A DNA stretch of 42,510 nucleotides, from positions 1 to 42,510 of the forward strand of contig JAIRNR010000020.1 in assembly GCA_031257915.1 (NCBI GenBank), written 5' to 3'. The notes under the pieces were generated by a model. That model saw only the letters and a list, made by a program, of their open reading frames with translations, ran no database searches and was not told the origin of the DNA. The DNA is from Bacteroidales bacterium (lineage in GTDB: Bacteria > Bacteroidota > Bacteroidia > Bacteroidales > P3). Every line of letters starts with the position of its first letter. Positions within the stretch are counted from its first letter, which is position 1. Of this stretch, positions 33,101 through 39,531 are shown piece by piece. The translations under genes were made by a program, and so were the position numbers.

Positions 33101-33158
33101 CGAAAACAGCTGCAACTGAAACAACCCGCGATAGAACACTTAGATTTCTGCTCCACAT
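24144..33158 (-). CDS. Giant secreted multi-Ig/PKD-like protein with T9SS type B sorting domain
   Basis: The start at 33158 (MWSRNLSVLSRVVSVAAVFV) gives 3004 aa with a normal signal peptide ending near LTAQ. An upstream ATG at 33266 lies beyond the predicted promoter (box at 33185-33192) and is rejected. Most of the protein is a long row of beta-rich units, roughly 100-150 residues each, with recurring motifs such as HPCEGDTVYYILN, NPCARDTVYYYFNK and DTLCVNDTLSLAV at the start and NSCG, NGCG or NICG near the end, typical of PKD-like/Ig-like adhesin repeats. The C-terminus is a T9SS type B domain (TIGR04131/gliding type): LPNAFSPNGDGVNDVF, LLIFNRWGVEIF, WDGMYKGKTVARGEYLYVI and a last strand FIQKGVVTVF. 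It should be exported by the T9SS and act as a surface adhesin or filament. Ligand unknown. It leads the operon with the PorE-like, PorP-like and bactofilin genes. Confidence 0.92.
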   Translation of the reverse strand: MWSRNLSVLSRVVSVAAVFVLSQTILTAQVYNIRVDHANPDGPFCGFAQDHTLQLYVEGATGNVEWRVGSSLSNEGYWFSKGAKYDTLILNLIEDPATDTVWADMASVGGTISIFKIVPLYKKAEQPGVITQIIYPENLVCEGSSNTFSVPEDTNNYGIILRRYWQVFSAKGLQMGPALDDVEAVRRWSPDLAYADNDKNDVLNPVGGTIKITPYTCENFDGKNSEATPQTYNINKFVRKKLFTNAFLSERNSAIQALTLILGGSGTGDSYWKRISLIDSSLQLNACTYYSDLWNEEHLTGKEDPDSDEKLSYGFGDGYLYLQIGDKHGFVSGDHEPDTLRGEDMFHYEWSYDPLQLEQQTSYIGSWATNKFGENSYRTSFKVLENPNEPVRDITVSVKVTCPQCRTRNGISISDTNNTDFVQVFTKTFFRVDSMKNYTEYIPGKEFQQACAGQDVEFQIEIPDKDKYKKSETSVFSWVLPKYWSNLRETVTCTLPKPGECVSMTTGANPDNVGVTPGDTIPVLVYPYNGCFENLKDTGQNGKHVYVFVKNRPTKPLLYDSILHVGYNPEFAPPPPSTTDKQIFPVLMCNTNRNEFNIFKIINPGDSIIRHRVVDGMFGFGNLWTGTESPYLSPSPIDRATTSIFMPSFRSENLYSHAGTKAAIGFYAESECGNGDTAFYHINIIDTLSIKNSPILNLWTSANDYDDTLCEGETIELINTVSTLYTIMDLAGKDKNPQEYIQTDRVELVWDAPGGWTFNPKDTSDPLKGLGEIVAAKAGYASGTINARIRNKCGMGSPVSSKYITVHPYTRTTIKEDTSPCQGDIITYRIDTAAETEGYEWRLPDDWKFVDNNSNVIYTKNSDAISGPYIELDVIAGADSGYIYVVGKKDTSFHCNFDYANYPFHRRDSLHVNPRKYTRSPIKVGVWDDTLCARDILNLVVVNDDSDPTDLLSFTWIFPDDGFWLDTSFSVKRDTLYSVTVPGVSHYNAVIKVVANRADCEQTNIGDTLYYTFIVMDTVPVAGEFKDARYTAQQLDIHPCEGDTVYYILNQEQDLSVYSLEWFWNLKDTTLNSGTDSIDVSGWRVLSISDTLVLTVGADALDLGVRTRSYCGVSSLKKVEIIPTQHIRIKPHISVFDTMLCNGEQKIFKVDSVPFATDFVWYFPFGIKTDTTHDALENPSGREYIFDETKYDTGIVYVLSFNRCETGPYSDTIRIIDTLSPPNRVSLWGHLAVNDSVFDTICLRSDRDYFAYLDDTFYGVYYNWSVIEGNGITLSAADTSCTFNKSSGYEKSVVAAAARHKFCTSYGDSIFIVVVSKDTAIIPNGTRLRDYIFDRETSKPITFLNPCARDTVYYYFNKIAFGQNVDSAFFMWNGGNAVNPADSTMASTTFKLFGTTHSDTLDMIVGVLDSIFLSIRTHNSCGYSIIDGVKITAGEALPLTSQSISSSSSYFCQMDSVIIEVPELTQASDYVWYFPWSPFVDTAENVRVFYGLDFAAGDIYAVPYNGCGLGVSSDSIKIDNDSILTLPHSPVPYNFANGQIGTQVQDTLCVNDTLSLAVTHNALDADNPLVFKWSIAQGVSSNVEIIDSICKVTQSDIRDTAFIFNVTARNARCVNFGDTLHVKIFPADIISFSTVRNDTFFEILLDSTLVYENVSKKYPADIAICGEDTVLYETGLPQSYHWSVDSVWFIYPDNTATSWDYITVNSDSLYIRASNDSFTFFVGVKNICGITLSDEIVIHPNQAITDTPVIVHGAFCFDDGDSTVFEIAEPIDNAIEYVWNFPWNPYSVTTSLANKQPSELLTTGKVTVYARNGCGESVVSDTLYITDIHQRPQRPVPVWYDGLDISGDTVIDSVCLHTNGMQLSISDGQGDTSSLYYEWNINLSADILSDTDSSDNIATVVCNASAVAGDWVEIKVASRWVECNTFSDTLTIRLKIVDTAEAASLGKILITPERYKHCDGEIYTLSVENPSASPAYRWFLPEGWVFDSAVPQDTNGPVVVVIAAANYPDSNSEGVYAGDGYIIVVPVTDSLCRICSYYTPNGVQSDLMFTQKLPLPNNGFIASSTDTNIIEPCAGTEVVYAVHSTEGAAGYSWQFPDTTWKILPSLSNVITGGGSIVRVIAGSTRGDIIVRAEDTCGDGFLIISDTALASKITVIPVDTARAYMVGDTTYACIDSIIILDIICNDYVSSYDYTFYASSGSEVIHDTTVTPDPVKLFIMHSIPDTIMLVILPKNRSENCSGYFVRDTHYFVIGSTPTINGRIDGDSFVCYYTEQTYYAIPDPDEDYGNIKYRWELPNGWSAVGSTTDSVITVMVTPYGGDRAELRCYPTAMCGEAQTPFSLWITLNKRDSVDDIITVSDTNPCVNTGVDASLAGYYDPDIYSLYWVYPPEWDTSNAQINPVSIHFDIHSAGEQKIGVYYERLGACGPSDTLTEIVYVRDSASAAVLKNMFPCINDTVFSFVLMPDDNIDSAVWTIFAPDSNIFDRPESSIRNDSATVLNPVVGGTPVPITVNVTTFNSCYGKDTVITVLAIDVADNFSYQPSFNHFCIDDTGYAYIAFDSNHYKNAVIYTWYISDTFGWRILDYNFADSFNYVRFISPSDTVSATLMLTGKNSCGSIDPVYTAVAPYSFSVAGMADPSNVVYGKDSVELILVSVTPPPVSNYDISWNTIPEWRIFTDTLSGKTYTRTLVKPIEEFILVVKEKPVLSDTALPFYMRSSCCAATDTVHVFVDSTFTMISDSFVNGCLYETITLTVHAYGGNTSKYNYRWYIADENGDYIFDTSLTSNSESIVAAGDTVKLMIIGCDTTTVYNADLSQSTDISNYDTQYIAILVNYVDLEIIRPKREPNVPIGTSVGIEVAGYNGRGGYSYHWSSTPDDVMLSEDTLSNSNKTKPLFKNEDILIIVKDTITGCIADTVLSITLNSEFNNNLPNAFSPNGDGVNDVFMKGVDLLIFNRWGVEIFKSENKEGWDGMYKGKTVARGEYLYVITVENEEGEQFIQKGVVTVF

Positions 33159-33184
33159 ATTTTTACAGAAGTATATATACCTTA

Positions 33185-33192
33185 CAAAGTTA
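33185..33192 (-). promoter_or_regulatory. -7 box of the giant-protein/T9SS operon
   Basis: The minus strand reads TAACTTTG, a perfect TAnnTTTG. The start codon at 33158 would follow after a leader of about 20 nt. The -33 box is weak. This site decides the start codon of the giant protein. Confidence 0.65.
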
Positions 33193-33223
33193 CACATTTT
33201 TAGGCACTTTTCGGTAAAAACAC

Positions 33224-33231
33224 TAACTTTG
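33224..33231 (+). promoter_or_regulatory. -7 box of the folE-radA operon
   Basis: TAACTTTG on the plus strand, the same 8-base box as on the other strand 32 bp away, lies 38 bp before the folE start. A poor -33 match (TTTA) lies about 21 bases upstream. Because the two divergent promoters overlap, initiation at one may hinder the other. Confidence 0.6.
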
Positions 33232-33269
33232 CCCTTTATATAAACTGATACCAATAAATTTTTCAATTA

Positions 33270-33836
33270 TTGAATATGGATGACAAGTTAGATAAAATAG
33301 CCGGCAACTGCAAAGAATTATTAGAACTGCTTGGCGAAGATTCCGCACGTGAAGGACTGTTAAAAACACCCATGCGTGTTGCAAAAGCAATGACTTTTTT
33401 TACGCAGGGTTATTTGTTAAATGCGGACGATGTCGTTAAATCCGCTACTTTTGAAAGTGATTACAGGCAAATGGTTATCGTAAAAGATATTGAAATCTAC
33501 TCTCTGTGCGAACATCATCTTGTTCCGTTTTTCGGCAAGGCGCATGTAGCATACGTACCGAACGGACGTATTGTCGGATTAAGTAAAATTGCACGTGTTG
33601 TGGATATATACGCTCAGCGGCTGCAAGTACAGGAACGGCTTACAACTCAAATTAAAACATGTTTGCAAAACGCTTTAAATCCTTTGGGAGTGGCAGTTGT
33701 TATTGAGGCGCAACATCTTTGTATGTCCATGCGCGGAGTTCAAAAGCAAAACGCTATTACAACAACTTCCGATTTCACCGGAGCGTTTTTGAAAGATATG
33801 CGTACGAGGCAGGAATTTTTGCAACTGATTAAATAG
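33270..33836 (+). CDS. folE: GTP cyclohydrolase I
   Basis: The 188-aa product is a complete type I GTP cyclohydrolase, which converts GTP to 7,8-dihydroneopterin triphosphate, the entry step to tetrahydrofolate and other pterins. Family motifs include [19 protein letters not shown], the zinc and active-site motif [20 protein letters not shown] with Cys80 and His83, [20 protein letters not shown], and [15 protein letters not shown] with the third zinc ligand Cys151. All key residues are present. A second in-frame ATG lies at 33276. It is the first gene of an operon with radA (11 bp gap). The folate product would also serve GcvT, but no direct link is implied. Confidence 0.97.
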   Translation: MNMDDKLDKIAGNCKELLELLGEDSAREGLLKTPMRVAKAMTFFTQGYLLNADDVVKSATFESDYRQMVIVKDIEIYSLCEHHLVPFFGKAHVAYVPNGRIVGLSKIARVVDIYAQRLQVQERLTTQIKTCLQNALNPLGVAVVIEAQHLCMSMRGVQKQNAITTTSDFTGAFLKDMRTRQEFLQLIK

Positions 33837-33847
33837 TTACCGGCTTT

Positions 33848-35263
33848 ATGGCTAAAGTAAAAACAGCATTTTTTTGTTCCGACTGCGGTTATGAAAGTCC
33901 CAAATGGGTAGGTAAATGTCCTGCGTGCGGAGCGTGGAATACGTTTACGGAAGAAGTTATTCAGCGGGAAACATCTGCAAACAGCGGCTTCACAAACGGC
34001 AATGCGGGTAATTTCGGTACCGCACAGATTTCTGCAAACAAGCCCTGTTTGATAAGTGATATTGTGTCCGAAACTCAACCCCGCATAGATACCTGCGACA
34101 GCGAATTAAACCGTGTACTCGGCGGGGGTCTTATACCGGGGTCTATTATACTGCTCGGCGGCGAGCCGGGTACGGGCAAATCCACTCTTTTGTTACAAAT
34201 TGCTTTGCAGATAAAAGGCAAAACCGTACTCTATACAAGCGGCGAAGAGAGTGAACAGCAAATACATTTGAGAGCAGAACGACTTGGGCTGACGAAAGCG
34301 CAATGCTATATCTTAACAGAAACGAATATCAGTAATATTTTTTTGCAGGCAATTGAAATTAAGCCCGATATTCTTATTGTGGACTCTATTCAAACCCTTT
34401 ATTCGGACAATATAGATTCCACTTCAGGCTCACTGTCGCAAATAAAAGAATGTGCGGCACAACTGCAACGTTATGCAAAGGGGACAGGAACGGCTGTTTT
34501 TATTATAGGACATATTACAAAAGACGGTTCACTTGCAGGACCGAAAATTCTTGAACATGTTGTTGATGCGGTTTTGCTATTTGAAGGCGACAGTAACTAT
34601 GAATACAGAATTTTACGCGCCAGTAAAAACCGTTTCGGTGCGACAGGGGAACTCGGTATTTATGCAATGTTGTCAAGCGGACTGCGGGGAGTTGATAATC
34701 CGTCGGAGATTTTACTGTCTAAAAGGGATGAGGCTGCGAGCGGCACGGCTATAGCCGCAACGCTTGAAGGACTGCGCCCGCTGATGATAGAGGTGCAGGC
34801 ACTTGTCGGTAAATCAACTTATGCTGTGCCGCAACGTTCCGCAACAGGTTTTGACCTGCGCCGTCTTAATATGCTTATTGCCGTGCTTGAAAAGCGGTGC
34901 GGGTTCCGTCTGTTCGGACAGGATGTTTTTCTGAACATAGCGGGCGGTATAAAGGTTAATGATCCTGCCATTGATTTGGCTGTTGTTGCGGCGATACTTT
35001 CGAGCGGCAAAGATGTTGCGTTTTCGTGTAAAAACTGTTTTGCTGCCGAAGTCGGACTGACAGGAGAGATTCGCCCTGTGCAACGCGTTGAACAACGTAT
35101 TGCGGAAGCCGAAAAACTCGGTTTTGAACGTATCTTTATTTCGCAGTACAGCAGTATTAGCAGCAAATGTACGGACAAAACAAATATTAACAATAATAAA
35201 ACGGACAGTATTGAAATTATTCGCATTCGCAATCTTTTCGATTTGTTAAAAAAATTAGGATAA
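33848..35263 (+). CDS. radA: DNA repair protein RadA
   Basis: The 471-aa product is the branch-migration ATPase RadA (Sms), which works with RecA in recombinational repair. It has the N-terminal four-cysteine zinc finger (Cys10, 13, 24, 27: CSDCGYESPKWVGKCPACGA), a RecA-like ATPase with Walker A GGEPGTGKST (Lys111) and Walker B-like DILIVDSIQT, the RadA-specific KNRFG motif (SKNRFGATGE) and a C-terminal Lon-protease-like domain (about 280-440: GLRPLMIEVQALVGKSTYA, NIAGGIKVNDPAIDLAVVAA, EVGLTGEIRPV). Length and motifs are complete. It lies 11 bp after folE and 29 bp before porU, in the same direction. Confidence 0.97.
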   Translation: MAKVKTAFFCSDCGYESPKWVGKCPACGAWNTFTEEVIQRETSANSGFTNGNAGNFGTAQISANKPCLISDIVSETQPRIDTCDSELNRVLGGGLIPGSIILLGGEPGTGKSTLLLQIALQIKGKTVLYTSGEESEQQIHLRAERLGLTKAQCYILTETNISNIFLQAIEIKPDILIVDSIQTLYSDNIDSTSGSLSQIKECAAQLQRYAKGTGTAVFIIGHITKDGSLAGPKILEHVVDAVLLFEGDSNYEYRILRASKNRFGATGELGIYAMLSSGLRGVDNPSEILLSKRDEAASGTAIAATLEGLRPLMIEVQALVGKSTYAVPQRSATGFDLRRLNMLIAVLEKRCGFRLFGQDVFLNIAGGIKVNDPAIDLAVVAAILSSGKDVAFSCKNCFAAEVGLTGEIRPVQRVEQRIAEAEKLGFERIFISQYSSISSKCTDKTNINNNKTDSIEIIRIRNLFDLLKKLG

Positions 35264-35275
35264 TTATTATCTTTG
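35242..35275 (+). promoter_or_regulatory. Possible own promoter of porU
   Basis: TATCTTTG (35268-35275) matches the -7 consensus, and TTTG (35242-35245) lies 22 bases upstream, three more than ideal. Between this and the ATG at 35293 there is AAGGAGA, a Shine-Dalgarno-like run that is uncommon in Bacteroidota. PorU could therefore be made independently of folE and radA. Confidence 0.4.
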
Positions 35276-35292
35276 TTTCAAGGAGATCTTAC

Positions 35293-38200
35293 ATGAGACG
35301 TAAAGTATTTTTACTCTTTGCAATTTCAGTGTTTGTTTGCGGCTTCGGCGACACTGCTTTCGCGTTATCTGCAACTAACTCGAAACTTTCGCAAAACAGG
35401 ACATTAAAAATAGCGACGGATATTTCGGGAATATACCGTGTTAATTACAGCGATCTTGCTTCTGCAAGTCTTGTTACCGCGTCTGTTCCATCGGACAAAA
35501 TCGCTCTTTACGGAAATCGTGCAGGCGTTCTTTCGCGCATAAACGACAGCACACTGTACGACGATTTGCAATCGCTGCCGATTGAAATGCACGACGGCGG
35601 CGACGGCACATTTAATCAGGGCGATTATTTTATTTTTTACGGTGAAAGCCCGCTTCTGTGGAAATACACTGCCAATGAGGTAAGACCGTTCAAGCATCAA
35701 TTTAACCCTTACAACGACTACACTTGTTATTTTGTGAGCACATCGGCAAATGAAGCACCGGTGCGTATTGAAAATATGCCCGCAACAACTGCAACTCCGC
35801 AAATAACGGTATCTTCATTTACCGATTACGTTCTGCATGAAAACGAAATTAAAAATATATGCAACTCCGGACTTAACTGGTTCGGTGAATTATTTTCCGA
35901 AAATGGCGCGAATATGTCCTTTTCATTTAACCTTCCCGACATTGATTTATCAAAAGATGTTACTTATTCCGTTCAGACTGCCGTAGCCGGCTACAACATA
36001 TCAGCGCAAAACGCAACGTTTTCATTAACTGTCGGACAACAAGATTTTTCCGTTAATACCCCATCTGAAGTTTCCGACTGTGCAGGTTTATTGTCCGCAA
36101 CGGTTCAGGCGCCGGCGACATCTTCTTCCGTACGGCTGCAACTCACATACAACAAAACAATAGCGGGGGCAGGCTATCTTGACTTTATAGAAATTCTATA
36201 CACGCGCTCTCTTGCTTTTCCGCGCAACGGTGAGATTATTTTTCGCGCACCGCAGGCAATAGATAAAGTTGCCCGCTATGAGATAAGCGGTACAACGCCG
36301 GGTTTAAAGGTATGGGACATCACAAATCCTTTATCCGTAAAAGCACACACAGTCAGTCAAAATTCTTTTACGGCAGACGCTGCCGACTGCCTGCACGAAT
36401 ACATTGTATTCGACGGCAGCAACTACCATACTCCTATTTTTCTCGGAGCCGCAGATACGCAAAATTTACACGCCGCGGCAAATCCCGACTTAATTATTGT
36501 AAGCCATTCCGATTTTATTGAACAGGCAGAAAAAATTGCTGAAATTCATCGCGAGCGTGACGGCATAGATGTACTCGTTGCAAACGTACAGAATGTATAT
36601 AACGAATTTTCGTCGGGCGGCAAAGATCCCTCATCTATACGCCTGCTTGCAAAAATGTTTTACGACAGACATAAAAAGGACAGCAACCAGTACAAAGAGC
36701 TGCGCTACTTGCTTCTGCTCGGCAATGCTTCCGTTGACCCTAAGGGTAAAAGCGGCACAACAACCGATTTTATTCCGACATTTGAAACGTACCGTTCTAC
36801 CGACAGACTTGGCGCATCTTTTTCATCCCCAATGGAAGATGCTTTTGCCTACCTTGACGACGGTGAGGGCAATACCGATATAAACGGCAGTTTGCAGGAA
36901 TTAGGAGTGATGGATATAGCGGTGGGCAGACTTCCTGTAAAAAATAAAACAGAGGCGATTGACGTTACCGAAAAGATTGATATTTACACAAGTCCCTATT
37001 ATATGCCAAACACGGAAGATCCGTTTCGTACAGGTAATTTGGGCTCGTGGCGAAACACCGTAACTTTTATTGCGGACGACAATGACGGATTTGTTGAGAG
37101 TTACGAAGGCACCCAGTTCGGTTTCGGTCCGTCTCTCTACACATCTTTTCCAAATATAAATTTTGAAAAAATTTACAGCGACGCTTATTATAAAGTTTCC
37201 ACTTCCGTAGCATCAACATATCCCGAAGCACATCAGGCAATTCTTGACAGAATCAACAACGGCGGGCTTTTTATCGGTTATATCGGTCACAGCGGTTGGA
37301 GCGGTTGTGCCGACGAAGGACTTATGTCAATAAACGATATTGATGATTTTTGGAACGCCACATACTCTTTCCCCATAATGTTTTTCTCTTCGTGCAGTGC
37401 AATACCTTTTGACAAAACAGACCAAAATTCAATAGGCGAACAGGCGGTTCTTTTTCCACACGGCGGAGCAATTGCCGTTATTGCATCACCAAGAGAAAAC
37501 TTTAAAAATTACATAGAAAGAATCCAAGCCGACTTTGTTGCTTCTCTTGTTACTCAAAACGAAACAGAGAACAAAACAACAGGTGACGCTTTTTTAGATG
37601 CAAAGCGTAAATCCAAAAATTTATCAGGTTTCAGATTTACATTACTCGGCGACCCTGCACTGCGTATTCCGTTACCAAAATACAATATTGTTACAACGCA
37701 TATAAATGGTGTTCCCGTAACGGAAGAATTTGATACGCTTTCGGCATATTCTACAATTACCGTAGATGGATATGTGTCGCGCAAAGGCAGTTCAAGCAAT
37801 GATACATTCACGGAATTTAACGGCATTTTACAAGTATCCGTCTTTGACAAATTACTTACCGAGCAAACACTCGGAAATCCTCACAGTAAAGGCGGCGCAC
37901 CTAATCCGATTATTGATTATTTAGTACAGAAAAATCTGCTCTATCAGGGACAGGCAACCATAACAAACGGAACATTTTCATTTACATTTATCGTCCCGAA
38001 AGATATTTCATACAATTACGGCTTCGGAAAAATTTCTTACTACGCATACAGCGATTCTCTCGGTGATGCAAACGGATATTTCAACGAAATTACGGTTGGC
38101 GGGTTTAATAACAGTGTTGTTCCCGATACATCTGCCCCAAAAGTGCGTCTTTATGTTGACCACAGCGGTTTTATAAATGGTTCAACAGTTGGAAAACTGC

Positions 38201-38793
38201 CGCGTCTTTATGCTGAAATTTCTGATGATTATGGTATAAACACAACCGGTACGGGCATTGGGCATGATATGGTGCTTATCATTGATGGGGATGAAAAGAA
38301 TCCGATAGTCGTAAACCGTCTCTTTCAATATAAAACAGGAAGTTATACTGAGGGATATTTGTCTTATCCGCTACATTTACAGCCGGGGAGACATACTGCA
38401 CGAATTAAAGTGTGGAATATTTTTAACGTTTCCGCAATAGCAACTGTAGAGTTTGAAGTGAGCGACAGGGAAAAATTTCAAATATTTGACTTTCATTCCA
38501 TACCTAATCCTGTAAGAATCGGAAGCAGTGATATTAGTTTTCATTTTTCCCATAATGCTGAGGATAAACTTTCCCATTGCGAAATATCCGTATATAATTT
38601 AACCGGTGCGCATATTGCAGATTTCACGTACAATCTGAGCGGCTCTTACGGTTATGTTGTCGGTCCGTTAACATGGAATATTTCCCGCAGCGGCATACCG
38701 CAGCACAAAGGTCTTTATATAATAAATGTAAAAGTTATAACCGAAAGCGGATTCAATTCTAAAACATTTGATAAAATTATATTCATAGAATGA
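35293..38793 (+). CDS. porU: Type IX secretion system sortase PorU (C25 peptidase family)
   Basis: The 1166-aa product has the length and layout of PorU, the outer-membrane-associated sortase that removes the C-terminal signal of T9SS cargo and attaches the cargo to lipopolysaccharide. A signal peptide (MRRKVFLLFAISVFVCGFGD, cut near TAFA) is followed by a beta-rich N-terminal region, then a gingipain-type C25 domain (about 395-770) with VAVGRLPVKNKTEA-like sequence, catalytic His666 in YIGHSGWSG and catalytic Cys701 in FFSSCSAIPFD. Ig-like regions follow, and a final beta-domain resembles a T9SS C-terminal domain (IPNPVRIGSSDISFHF, KGLYIINVKV). PorV, its usual partner, is not in the window. 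Its stop overlaps the next gene by 4 bp. It lies close to the T9SS cargo operon but on the other strand. Confidence 0.92.
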   Translation: MRRKVFLLFAISVFVCGFGDTAFALSATNSKLSQNRTLKIATDISGIYRVNYSDLASASLVTASVPSDKIALYGNRAGVLSRINDSTLYDDLQSLPIEMHDGGDGTFNQGDYFIFYGESPLLWKYTANEVRPFKHQFNPYNDYTCYFVSTSANEAPVRIENMPATTATPQITVSSFTDYVLHENEIKNICNSGLNWFGELFSENGANMSFSFNLPDIDLSKDVTYSVQTAVAGYNISAQNATFSLTVGQQDFSVNTPSEVSDCAGLLSATVQAPATSSSVRLQLTYNKTIAGAGYLDFIEILYTRSLAFPRNGEIIFRAPQAIDKVARYEISGTTPGLKVWDITNPLSVKAHTVSQNSFTADAADCLHEYIVFDGSNYHTPIFLGAADTQNLHAAANPDLIIVSHSDFIEQAEKIAEIHRERDGIDVLVANVQNVYNEFSSGGKDPSSIRLLAKMFYDRHKKDSNQYKELRYLLLLGNASVDPKGKSGTTTDFIPTFETYRSTDRLGASFSSPMEDAFAYLDDGEGNTDINGSLQELGVMDIAVGRLPVKNKTEAIDVTEKIDIYTSPYYMPNTEDPFRTGNLGSWRNTVTFIADDNDGFVESYEGTQFGFGPSLYTSFPNINFEKIYSDAYYKVSTSVASTYPEAHQAILDRINNGGLFIGYIGHSGWSGCADEGLMSINDIDDFWNATYSFPIMFFSSCSAIPFDKTDQNSIGEQAVLFPHGGAIAVIASPRENFKNYIERIQADFVASLVTQNETENKTTGDAFLDAKRKSKNLSGFRFTLLGDPALRIPLPKYNIVTTHINGVPVTEEFDTLSAYSTITVDGYVSRKGSSSNDTFTEFNGILQVSVFDKLLTEQTLGNPHSKGGAPNPIIDYLVQKNLLYQGQATITNGTFSFTFIVPKDISYNYGFGKISYYAYSDSLGDANGYFNEITVGGFNNSVVPDTSAPKVRLYVDHSGFINGSTVGKLPRLYAEISDDYGINTTGTGIGHDMVLIIDGDEKNPIVVNRLFQYKTGSYTEGYLSYPLHLQPGRHTARIKVWNIFNVSAIATVEFEVSDREKFQIFDFHSIPNPVRIGSSDISFHFSHNAEDKLSHCEISVYNLTGAHIADFTYNLSGSYGYVVGPLTWNISRSGIPQHKGLYIINVKVITESGFNSKTFDKIIFIE

Positions 38794-39530
38794 GCGACCT
38801 TAAAAATATAGATTTATTTATCCCCTGTTGCATAGACCAGTTGTATCCGCAAACAGGATTCAATATTATAAAAATTTTTGAAAAAGCAGGCGTTACCGTA
38901 AATTATAATCCGCAGCAAATTTGTTGCGGACAAGTGTTGTACAAAAGCGGACACTGGGATGAAGCGAAACAGGTGGGGGAAAAATTTATCAACGATTTTA
39001 ATACCGGACGTTATGTAATTTCGCCCTCTGCCTCTTGTGTGGGGTATATTAAAAATCATTACAGAAATTTATTTTATAACACAGGATTTCATCTCGAATA
39101 CAAAAATCTGAATGAAAGAATTGTTGAGTTTACCGATTATTTTGTAAATTTTTTACGAATTACGAATATTGGTGCCGTATTTGAACATACCGTAACATAT
39201 CACGATTCCTGTTCCGCTTTGCGAGAGTGCGGCATACGTGAGGAGCCGCGTATCTTGCTGTCAAATGTAAAGGGACTTACTCTTGTTGAAATGGAGAAGA
39301 CAGAACGCTGCTGTGGTTTCGGCGGTGCGTTTTCGCTTGATTTTCCCGAATTATCTACCGCTATGACAAAACAAAAATTAGACGCAGCACTTGCCGCAGG
39401 TGCGGAATATATTGTTTCGACCGATGCTTCATGTCTTGGGAATATGCAGGCGGTAATTGATAAGCAGAAACTGCCGATAAAATGTATTCATATTGCAGAT
39501 ATACTTGCAAATTTTTCTTCGGTGGAATAG
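38790..39530 (+). CDS. CCG-domain iron-sulfur oxidoreductase subunit (LutA/YkgE family)
   Basis: The 246-aa product has two CCG (cysteine-rich) domains: N-terminal FIPCCIDQLYPQTG with NPQQICCGQVLYKSG and SPSASCVGYIK, and C-terminal TYHDSCSALRECG with KTERCCGFGGAFS and STDASCLGNMQ. This is the pattern of LutA/YkgE-type proteins, subunits of L-lactate utilisation or related Fe-S oxidoreductases. The partners LutB and LutC are not next to it within the window, so lactate use is not certain. It overlaps the porU stop by 4 bp, which suggests co-translation, and its stop is 1 bp from the stop of the convergent rseP. Confidence 0.9.
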   Translation: MSDLKNIDLFIPCCIDQLYPQTGFNIIKIFEKAGVTVNYNPQQICCGQVLYKSGHWDEAKQVGEKFINDFNTGRYVISPSASCVGYIKNHYRNLFYNTGFHLEYKNLNERIVEFTDYFVNFLRITNIGAVFEHTVTYHDSCSALRECGIREEPRILLSNVKGLTLVEMEKTERCCGFGGAFSLDFPELSTAMTKQKLDAALAAGAEYIVSTDASCLGNMQAVIDKQKLPIKCIHIADILANFSSVE

Positions 39531-39531
39531 C

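Noticed and set aside
33159-33266. An N-terminal extension of the giant protein by 36 residues
   Set aside because: It would start upstream of the predicted -7 box at 33185-33192 and put the signal peptide in the interior.
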